A stretch of 13,660 nt of DNA from Lunasporangiospora selenospora. Taxonomy: Eukaryota > Mortierellomycota > Mortierellomycetes > Mortierellales > Mortierellaceae. Position numbers and translations under genes: made by a program. Below the pieces are notes generated by a model. That model searched no databases. It had not been told where the DNA came from and worked only from the letters and a program-made list of their open reading frames with translations. Where the stretch lies: NCBI GenBank assembly GCA_015680635.1, contig JAABOA010000556.1:1-13660 (forward strand). The letters run 5' to 3'. This document shows positions 1-7,548 of the stretch, in pieces. Numbering within the stretch: the stretch's first letter is position 1; the number at the start of each line of letters is the position of its first letter.

Positions 1-90
1 TACGAGTCCGATTGTAGGAAAACAGTATGAGGGATAACAAAATCGAACTCAGGCATAGAGTAAAGGGATCTTTCCATTTGCTTGCTCCAT
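1..90 (-). CDS. F-box/LRR-like paralogue, copy 0 (5' end only: exon 1 and part of intron 1)
   Basis: Only the beginning of this gene lies in the window. By alignment with copy 1, the ATG is at 90-88 and exon 1 runs 90..75 (M-E-Q-A-N plus one base). Bases 74..1 are the start of intron 1, and the rest of the gene lies off the left edge. Support comes from the flanks: bases 1-109 match 3630-3738 with only seven differences, and exon 1 has the same 16-base length as in copy 1. As in copy 1, the first two intron bases are GA rather than GT. No conventional donor was seen before the in-frame stop that follows. The gene could therefore use a rare GA-AG intron, start elsewhere, or be a pseudogene. 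The body of the protein cannot be judged from here. Confidence 0.45.
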
Positions 91-109
91 CGTTGAGAAA
101 TGGAGAGGA
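1..109. repeat. Direct repeat, copy A (leader, exon 1 and intron 1 of copy 0)
   Basis: Bases 1-109 align without gaps to 3630-3738 with seven mismatches (positions 28, 56, 66, 68, 76, 81, 82), about 94% identity counted by eye. The match probably continues off the left edge and fades beyond 109. It marks the 5' end of a tandem gene duplication and covers the leader, exon 1 and most of intron 1. Confidence 0.9.
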
Positions 110-464
110 GTGAGTAATGAGATGAGGTAAGAAACACTGGATGAATAACGGGATGTGTTGAATGAGAGAGAATGAGTTTGCTCCAAATCAAATCTCTTAA
201 AGCCAGGCCGACTCCTACTTTCGTGCACGGACCATCCACTGCGCCCTCCCCCCCGTTTTGATTTTAGGAGTACTCGACATCACTTGTGACATGACTCTCA
301 GCTTTCTTCTCCGTCAAGTTTTTATTCTACATGTAGACAAAATAAACAGTAGCGAAAGGTCGAAGGGGATGCAATTAACTTTTTCTATAGTTTTGGGAGT
401 CCTATATCTTCCTTCGATCCAGAAGAGAGTGTTCTTTGACTATCATCTCTTGGAAATGGCTCTC
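91..464. other. Intergenic region between copy 0 and copy 1
   Basis: This 374-base gap holds the 5' leader and promoter of copy 0 (right next to 91) and the 3' UTR of copy 1. The leader is pyrimidine-rich on the minus strand and resembles the copy 1 leader for about 70 bases, with gaps. No TATA box stands out. A run of Cs occurs near 247-254. Short open frames on the plus strand here show no recognisable protein. Confidence 0.6.
321..326 (-). terminator. Candidate polyadenylation signal of copy 1
   Basis: AATAAA on the minus strand, about 140 bases after the copy 1 stop codon, with a TGTA element just upstream of it. This fits a fungal or animal-like 3' end signal. The call rests on consensus only. 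Confidence 0.4.
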
Positions 465-3400
465 TTATAGTTGGATGAAGTAAGCTTCTCTATGCAGCGA
501 CTTGTAATCACAGAGTTCATACACACGGATGCCTTGCTCTCGATAACTCTTGACCATTTTCTTCTTGATCTCCCTAAACCCTAATTCATTTAGAGGCCTT
601 CCATATATCCTAGTGTCGACTTTGACGCTGGTGAGGGGTAGCCCCAGCCTTGATCCCGAGCTGGCAGGATGACTCCTTGGCTCGGTGACACTGGTACTGC
701 TCCCATCACCTTGATTTTCTGAATGCCTGCCCACAACTGGCTTTCTACGAGAATGATTTGTTCGTGGCTTGACTTTTGGACCAAAGGGATCAATATTGGA
801 AACGTCTGTCGCTTTCAAGGCACTCTCCGTAGGCCAATCATTCCCCACAAAGGTTGCTCTGGAAGTGCCCCCCGATGCAACGATTTTATCCGCCGCTTCA
901 ATGGCCTTGAAGAGCATGGGAAACAATATATTCTCGTTTGCACAATATCCGGAGAACTCCATTCGAAGACTTGTCAGATTGGGGGTGAGCCATGCGAGGA
1001 GATAAAGTAAAATGTCAGGGGTCAAGTATTTCCAATGAGTGGAAAAATTGAGCTCTTTCAACTGGCTAAGCACAAAAGGTTGGGTAGAGCGAAACTGTGA
1101 GTGGAAAGCGCCTTGATCTTCCACGAAGTAAAGGTTCATTGGCCAACTTGAGCTCGTATCTTGGTTCAGTGTGGGTTGTTCCTGATAATCCAGTGGCTCG
1201 AGATTGATAGTTCTTTGTGAATAGATTTTGGCCATGGCCTCGGCTTTAGATGTAGAGAGTGCATACTTGTTATAGATCTGCACATCTAAACTAAGGTTAT
1301 GCAACTTTGGGAGACGTCTGAATAGGTCGAGATGGAATGCTGCAACTGTTGGACCAGAAAGTCTGAGATCAACTAACGAATCTGATCCCCAATCCCATGG
1401 TAGAAGCACAGGAGACTCGAAGGTGTCTTGAGTATGGCTCTCTGGTACCGTCACCTTGTCCCTTGCTCGAGTACGCACCATCTGAGATTTGAAAAGGTAT
1501 AGAGAAAATATACTCAGCAAATCATAAAAAGAATGTTCTGGGAGTTTTAAGTGAGAAGGAAAAAAAAAGAAATAAATAAAGAAAGAAAAGGCTTACCATA
1601 TCGTATGCTTGCTGTAGTGGAAGAGGATATAGCCCCGTGTAGATATTGGCAAATATTTCATCTTCGCAATAGCGCATATTGATGCTCAAATACATCAACC
1701 GCTTCATTGATCGTAAGGACTCAAAGTTGAATCGCGCCATACTCTTCCCACTCAGAGAAAGTATTCTTAATCTCGGTAACTTCCATACAGGCATGAGTGC
1801 TTTGTTCTCCTCAAGAGTGAATGGATTCTCGGACAAAATAGGTACGTCTATCCATACCCTACTTTGGGAAATAGTGAGCTCCTCCAACAATGGACATCCA
1901 TCAAACGACCCAAGCTCGACCATTTCCTGTAATTCAATGTAGATACGACGCACATTTGGAAGATGCCAGTCTGCACACGCAGTTATTACTCTGGATGGTC
2001 TCCGTAGTTCTGAAAGCATTAAGCCACTTTCATCCAAGGAAAAGAGAGAGTCCCCCCAAGATCTTTCTAGTCCCCGACAACACACCTCTCGCAAGGTCCC
2101 CCCAAAGGCGATCGCAGCATCACTGAGGGCATGAAGAAGGACGGGTTGTATAAAATGTGAGCGGAGTGTGAGTTTTTCGAGTCTCGCCAAGTGCCGTTGG
2201 ATTGGCTGGACTGGTAAGAATCTAGAGGCTGGCTGTGTATTTGGGGATGGGATGGCCCATCGAAACATGGAAGGATCTCCTGCTACGAGCTCAAGGGATT
2301 TCAATCCGTAACATCTCTTCAGGAAACTCTCCATCGCTGGCCCCTCTCCGGCAATGAAGCGGCAGTTATCCCTGTCAGTGAATTCCTGAAGATCTTCAAC
2401 ATGGATCCTATCCGATCTCTCGTAGAAGTGCGGGATATTCTCTACGTCCATCACTCGTGGCTTTCCAACAGTCTCATACATCTGGATGAGAGTCTCGCAC
2501 GAGTTTAAGAACCGTTTCCTTGCCTCAAGTCGGGATGCTCTGTTCACCTCACTCCCTATGGGTTGTATTACATCAGAAAAGCTCCAGAGGCGGCTATGAG
2601 TGACATCCAAACATGGCTTGGAGGGAAATGCGTTTTGGTTTTGTTGGATAAATGATATCACTTGTGAGATGTCGTGCTCAATCAAATCGCTCCGTTTATA
2701 TTTGCTTAGGTGCAAAGATTGCAGCTGATATAGCTTTGTGGCGAAGGGAACAAACAAGGGGGCCTCGTAGGGATCGAATTCGAGGTGGACGATGTGGTGA
2801 TGGTTGAAGGAAAGAGACATCCAGGCGACTCTCTGGTAGAGATTTTGAGTAATCCCCTCATAAGCGAATAATCCTGTATTGTACGGCGTCTGTGATGAAG
2901 TGCCGTGAGAAGCTTCAGTTAGCTTTATTCTATTTGAACCGTGTTTGTCCGTTGTCTCTTTGCCGAGTACCGGGAGCCGGGCGCGCTTGTCAATCCGGGA
3001 GTCAATGTCGGATGGGAGCTTCAATAAATCGTCTAGGCTGATTTCTCTTAATTTCCGCATTTGAATTCTGGTAAAATAGATTGCATAGTCAATAGTCGTT
3101 TTCTTTAGTACTCCACAGTTCTTATTAAATAGTGGGAGTGAAGAACGGCTAACATCCACCAATCCACACTCCGTCAATATGGTTGATACTTCTGAGAGGA
3201 ACACGGTATCGCATAGCTCTAAGGCCGTCAATCCTATTTGATCCTGGTCCGTTTGCCCGACTCCCTGTTGTTGGTACAACTGTGCTCTCCTCTGTCTTTC
3301 CAGACACTGGCGCAACAAAAGAGATCTGATGAAGAGTGCATAGAGTTGTGTCCACGCTTTTGGTTTGACGCTTCTATGCCCAAATGGGGCATTTGGGGGA

Positions 3401-3569
3401 CTAAGGAAATCATCCATGAGGAGCATCAAAGCTTCTTGAAAGAAGAGCCTGCTCACAGTGAGGAGGCTGAGGAGCCCTGGGCGGTCATATCTGAACTGGT
3501 GAATGATAATAACAAGACAATCGTTTGTGAGGATCTGTCGCTGTGTAGGTTCGACTGTTTGGGGAGAGA

Positions 3570-3600
<31 letters not shown>

Positions 3601-3719
3601 TATGCAGTGATATGGTAGCAGGGTTAGTATACGAGTCCGATTGTAGGAAAACAGTAAGAGGGATAACAAAATCGAACTCAGGCACAGAGTAAAGAGGTCT
3701 TTCCTTTTGAATGCTCCAT
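465..3719 (-). CDS. F-box/LRR-like protein, copy 1
   Basis: Proposed exons (minus strand) are 3719..3704, 3554..1597 and 1481..465, giving 996 aa with stop TAA. An F-box-like segment lies near residues 13-55 (ILTNDCL..., then LLTVSRLFFQEAL), so the likely role is substrate receptor of an SCF ubiquitin ligase. Scattered LxxLxL segments (for example LQSLHLS near 283, LEKLTL, LRILSLSG, LKELNFS, LTSLRM) suggest a degenerate leucine-rich-repeat fold. A polar linker (about 861-937) is followed by a conserved 60-residue C-terminal module shared with copy 2. Intron 2 has a clean GTAAG donor and CAG acceptor. Intron 1 has a clear TACTAAC branch site and CAG acceptor, but its donor aligned with copy 2 reads GA; exon 1 then supplies MEHSK and splices in frame. 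The F-box lacks the usual LP pair. No frameshift or stop breaks exons 2 and 3, so the gene looks intact. Target unknown. Confidence 0.75.
1482..1596 (-). other. Intron 2 of copy 1
   Basis: 115 bases, phase 0, donor GTAAGC and acceptor CAG. It lies between ...QQAYDM and MVRTRARDK..., the same place as intron 2 of copy 2. Translating through it gives a false hydrophobic tail. The part just after the donor is strongly pyrimidine-rich. Confidence 0.85.
3555..3703 (-). other. Intron 1 of copy 1, with possible GA-AG boundaries
   Basis: 149 bases, phase 1. The acceptor CAG is preceded by a CT-repeat pyrimidine tract and by TACTAAC (3629-3623). The donor position homologous to copy 2 (AAAAG|GTAAGG) reads AAAAG|GAAAGA here. 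Joining at that point gives MEHSK-V-EPTQ, parallel to MAESK-V-VPKQ in copy 2. A weak alternative GT donor (GTGCCT, at 3686-3685) would also keep the frame, adding seven residues. Confidence 0.55.
3577..3600. repeat. (AG)12 microsatellite in intron 1 of copy 1
   Basis: Twelve perfect AG units, extended by interrupted GA-rich sequence back to about 3564. On the coding (minus) strand it reads as CT repeats and forms the pyrimidine tract between the branch site and the acceptor. Confidence 0.95.
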
Positions 3720-3738
3720 CGTTGAGAAATGGAGAGGA
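3630..3738. repeat. Direct repeat, copy B (leader, exon 1 and intron 1 of copy 1)
   Basis: Partner of 1-109, same orientation. Outside the 16-base exon 1 only four mismatches are seen, and none fall in the first 19 leader bases upstream of the ATG. Copy 2 does not share this sequence, so copies 0 and 1 are the closer pair. Confidence 0.9.
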
Positions 3739-4006
3739 ATGAATGGATGTATGGATGAATAAATGGAATGGGTCAAATGAGAAAGAGGGTACTCCTTAAT
3801 CAGTTCTCACAGCTCTTGTACTCATGTCAGCTGCACCCCGAAGTGGTCAACAAAGGGGTAACCCCCAACACTCCTCTGCATGCCTCGGTCGAGGGACTGT
3901 TACTTTTTCTTGGAAGAAACAAAGGAAATAGCAAAAGGCTGAGGGATGCAGTTGTCGCCTTTTTTTCCAGAGATTTATTTTATCATATGCCTCTATGGGA
4001 TCAAGT
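3720..4006. other. Intergenic region between copy 1 and copy 2
   Basis: A 287-base gap holding the copy 1 leader and promoter (near 3720, pyrimidine-rich on the minus strand with repeated ATCCAT-like words) and the copy 2 3' UTR (near 4006). I see no extra gene and no clear TATA box. Confidence 0.6.
3974..3979 (-). terminator. Candidate polyadenylation signal of copy 2
   Basis: AATAAA on the minus strand, about 28 bases after the copy 2 stop codon. It is a good consensus at a plausible distance. Confidence 0.5.
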
Positions 4007-7000
4007 CTAAAGAATCTGCAAGTCACCCTCCTCGACATAATCTCGACCTTGAAGTCTGTAAAGCCGGACACCTTGCCCTTGATAGATCTTGACCTCATGG
4101 CTCTTGATTAGTCTGAGTCCTAGCTCCCTCAGACTTTTCTGACTTAGCCCAACATGGACTAAAACTTTGATAAGAAATGACTTTAGTCCTGATTTTGAGT
4201 ATACTGGATGGCCCTTTGGTTTAGAGGTGTTGTCTGAAATGCCTAGTTCTTGTCGAGGTACCTGCCCCTTGCGGGAACCACCCTCCTGTGTGGAAGAATC
4301 GAGCGTGGTCAGGACGCCTCCACTTCCTTGACTCCTCACCTTTGCCGTTTCTTGGGTGGCCCTAAACTTGATGATTTTATCCGCTGTCGGGATGGCTTTG
4401 AGGAGCATGACTATAGTTTCTTCAGCCTTTGCATCGAATACAGACTGGGAATCTAATCGAAGTGTTTTCAAATTAGGAGCAGACCAAGCGAGGAGCTGGA
4501 CCAAGGTCTCGGGGACATCGTGCACCAATGGACTGGAAATACTGAATTCCTGTAGCCGACTCTGCACAAATGGTTGGATGGAATGATCCCACAGACCAGC
4601 AATGCCTTGCCTTTTCGAGTTTCTCATAAACATTGACAGACTTGGTTTCACATATTGGTCCGATATAGATCGCTTCAGGGGGCGAGCAAAAAGTTTCCAT
4701 TGTTCCTGTAATAGGTGGTCCAATGGTTCAACCTGGAGATTACCTAGTCGTTGCATCGAGAAAACCCTGGCCATGGCTTCGGTCTCGGAAGCCGAGAAGG
4801 TATACTGGCAATTATTTGGGACAGCCAAACTGACTTCACGCAGACTTGGAAGTTGTTCGAGTAATTGGAGATTGAGCGCCATCACAGGTGGGCCATGGAG
4901 CGAGAGTTTGACCAATGAATCGGATTTCCAGTTCCATGGTAGGAAGTCTGATGTCTCGCAACAAACTGGGACATGATCCTCATCGCCTGCAGATTCATTC
5001 CTGGTCTGAATGCGCGCTTTCTAGAATCGAGAATCAATAGAAAAAATTGCACTTAGTTGGACATATCCATGGCTATTTGAGAGCTTCACGGGAAGAAAGA
5101 GAGAAAAAGAGAACTTACCATGCTTTCGAATGCCTGCTGTAATGGGAGTGAGTACAGACTCGAGTAGATATTGGCAAAATTGAATTCAGATCCGCTCCGT
5201 TGTATATGGATAGCCATATCACTCAATTGCTTCATTGATCGTAATGACTCGTAGTTGAATCGTACCATAATGTCTCCGGTCAAGACAAGTGTCCTCAATC
5301 TCGGCAACTTCCACACGGGCATAAGTGTCTGGTAATCCATCAGAGGGTCCCCATTCAGGTATGGATCAGACGTTTTCAATTGTTGCCGAGTGGTGAAGAT
5401 AGAAAGCTCTTCCAACAATGGGCATTCATCAAATGACCCAAACTGGATGGCTCTACCCAGTGATATCCTAATGCAGCGCACCCTCGGAAGATGCCAGTTC
5501 ACACACACAGACATCGAGCTGGGGAGCCTCTCCAGCTCTGAGAAATCGTCAGCACCATCCAGGTATGGGTAGCTCACGGGATAGCTACTCGAGTCAGTGC
5601 AGGTAAGTTCTTGCAAAGTTTTGCCAAATGCGGCAATAGCATCGCTGAGAGCATAGGCAAGCACAGTATGACCGCGGTTCGACCAAAGCGAGAGTTTCTC
5701 AAGCCTCTCCATGGGCCTTTGCATCAATTGGACAGATGAAGGTCGAGGGGTCGATTGTGCTTGTAGGGTGGAGGCGATCCATCGGAACGCGTATGGACTG
5801 CCTACAGCCAGCTCGAGTGTTTTCAAATTATGACATCGATTCAGGAAATCCTCCATTGCTACCCTTTCACCAGCGGTAAAACGGTCACTGTCCTTGTCAC
5901 AGAGTTGTAGGAGATTCTCAACGTTAATTCCCTCCGACCTCAAATAGAACTGTGGTACGTCGCTCACGTCCATTCCTCGCGGTCGTCCAATGGCTTTGTA
6001 CATCTTTATGAACGGCTCGGTGAGTTTCACACATCTTTGTCGAAACTCAAGCCAAGCTGCTCTGCTCATCCCTCTTGGGTAGAGTCGCCATTCTCCAGAG
6101 GTATTCCAGGTAAAGTGGAAGACAAGAGCGAGACATGGCTTGGAGGGAAATGCGCGTTGATTTTGTTGTATAAAGGAAATCACTTGTAAGATGCCTCGGC
6201 TGTTCAATATGGTTCGGTAGATTCTGCTTAGATGCAGCGACCGTAGTTGAGATAGTTTGGTTGCGAACGGAGTAAACAGAGCTGCCTCATGGATAAAAAA
6301 CTCGAGTTGGACAATGTGATCGTAATTGAAGTGAAGTAGCATCCGGAAGATCCTCTGACTGAACACCCGAGTTTTAGTTTTGAAGATATAGTCTTCCTTC
6401 TCAAGAAACACTACCGAATCTTCTTGATGTACATCATCAACTCCCCAGTCGAATTCAGCCGAGTCAACTGCATCCGACGCCTCCTCACCAAGTACAATGT
6501 GTTTGCACTCATTGGTCACAGGGTCGATGTAGGTATAGAGCTCCAGTGCATCGCAGAGGCTGAACTCTGTCGGTTCCCACGAAATTATGTAACCAAGATA
6601 GACTGAATAGTCTACAGTCGGCTTTTTGTAGGTTCCAATACTCTCATCGAATAATGGGGTCGATGATTTAGTTTTGTTTTTGAACCCAAATTCTTTCAAT
6701 AACTCTGATATGTCGGAAAAGGTCACTGTATCGCAAAGTTGAACGGTCGTTGATCCCGCAAGATTCCGTACCAGTCTTCTATCTGTTTCATCTTCATTCC
6801 CCTTCTCTCCGAGCACCTCATGGCATGTTTGCTGTTGCTGTGATCGCCTCTTTCTTTCCAGACACTGGTATATCAAAAGCGACTGAATGAAGAGCGCAAG
6901 GAGTCGTTTGTAGGATTTTGGTTTGTCCCCACTCAAAAGCGAGACATAAAAATGATCAAAGGGAGCTTGCATGAGAAGCCGCAGGGCCTCTTGAAAGAAA

Positions 7001-7238
7001 AACCTGTTTACAGTGAGGAGGTTGTATAGCCCCAAGTAGTTATGTTTGAACTGTTGAATGATAACAAGGAGACACTCGTCTGGCAATGACTGCTGCTGTT
7101 TGGGTACGACTGTGGGCAATTGCAGGGAGAGAGAACGCGTGGCACCCAAGATGTAACGTTAGAAAAGATACCCCAAAGTCAACCTGCTACGCAGAAAGAT
7201 GATGCCTTACCTTTTGATTCGGCCATTCTCTGGGACAT
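4007..7238 (-). CDS. F-box/LRR-like protein, copy 2
   Basis: Proposed exons (minus strand) are 7238..7211, 7109..5119 and 5020..4007, giving 1010 aa with stop TAG. An F-box-like segment at about residues 17-59 starts with a good SLPDECL and continues LYNLLTVNRFFFQEALRLLM; this suggests binding to Skp1 in an SCF ubiquitin ligase. The rest has irregular leucine-rich segments (LRSLHLS, LKTLELA, LEKLSLWS, LRTLVLTG, LREVSLAV, LKTLRLDS) consistent with an RNI/LRR-like fold that would bind a target. A polar linker near the C-terminus precedes a conserved final module. Exon structure and intron phases match copy 1, and shared blocks such as VISFIQQNQ and FPSKPCL prove common origin (roughly 40% identity by eye, not computed). 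The second ATG (7226-7224, MAESK) aligns with the copy 1 start and is an equally good start. Substrate unknown. Confidence 0.8.
5021..5118 (-). other. Intron 2 of copy 2
   Basis: 98 bases, phase 0, donor GTAAGT, acceptor CTAG, with an AACTAAG branch-like site. Joining gives ...FESM-KARIQTRNE.... The first bases after the donor are pyrimidine-rich, as in copy 1. Confidence 0.85.
7110..7210 (-). other. Intron 1 of copy 2
   Basis: 101 bases, phase 1, donor GTAAGG, acceptor CACAG, CTAAC branch site at 7162-7158. Joining gives MSQRMAESK-V-VPKQQQ, in frame with the F-box. Its sequence is unlike intron 1 of copies 0 and 1, although the exon junction is homologous. Confidence 0.75.
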
Positions 7239-7392
7239 GAATTGAACGAATGATTTGAGTCAATGAATGAACTGGATGGAGAGGAGTGGAGGGGAGTTAT
7301 CCACTTCGAGATTCTGTCCATTTTGGGTGGACAGCAGTGCCTCACTGAGAGGACAAAGTGAAAAAGGGGGGGTCTCGACCTCCTGTGACACT

Positions 7393-7408
7393 TTGTTTGG
7401 CCAAACAA
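7393..7408. promoter_or_regulatory. 16-bp perfect palindrome TTGTTTGGCCAAACAA
   Basis: The sequence equals its own reverse complement and lies about 155 bases upstream of the copy 2 start. The symmetry suggests a site for a dimeric transcription factor. The factor is unknown, and a chance palindrome cannot be excluded. Confidence 0.35.
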
Positions 7409-7539
7409 CAGATACCAAGCAGCCAGCCCGTTTTGCAGGGGTGCAGAAGTCGCAACTGTACCCCGGCAGGTTCACCACTCCTCAAGTGATAAAATTAATG
7501 CAAGCGTTAAAAGGTTGGAGGATACTCTGGATCGCTCTT

Positions 7540-7545
7540 TTTATT
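7540..7545 (-). terminator. Candidate polyadenylation signal of the RECQL4-like gene
   Basis: AATAAA on the minus strand, starting four bases after the TAG stop. If used, the 3' UTR would be only about 20-40 bases long. Confidence 0.35.
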
Positions 7546-7548
7546 GAA

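Larger units (their letters stand above)
7239..7548. other. Intergenic region between copy 2 and the RECQL4-like gene
   Basis: A 310-base gap with the copy 2 promoter and leader (toward 7239) and the very short 3' UTR of the helicase gene (toward 7548). It contains a 16-base perfect palindrome at 7393-7408. A plus-strand open frame crosses it but has no recognisable features. Confidence 0.6.

Noticed and set aside
258-470. Plus-strand open frame of 70 codons between copy 0 and copy 1
   Set aside because: No homology I recognise and no splice or leader context; it lies in the 3' UTR of copy 1 and includes its polyadenylation signal on the other strand.
1522-1596. Hydrophobic tail resembling a membrane segment at the end of copy 1 exon 2
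   Set aside because: It is read-through of intron 2; the donor GTAAGC and the in-frame exon 3 homologous to copy 2 show it is removed.
3555-3669. Possible signal peptide (leucine/serine-rich N-terminus) of copy 1
   Set aside because: It comes from translating through intron 1: the LSLSLS run is the CT microsatellite, there is no ATG, and a branch site and acceptor are present.
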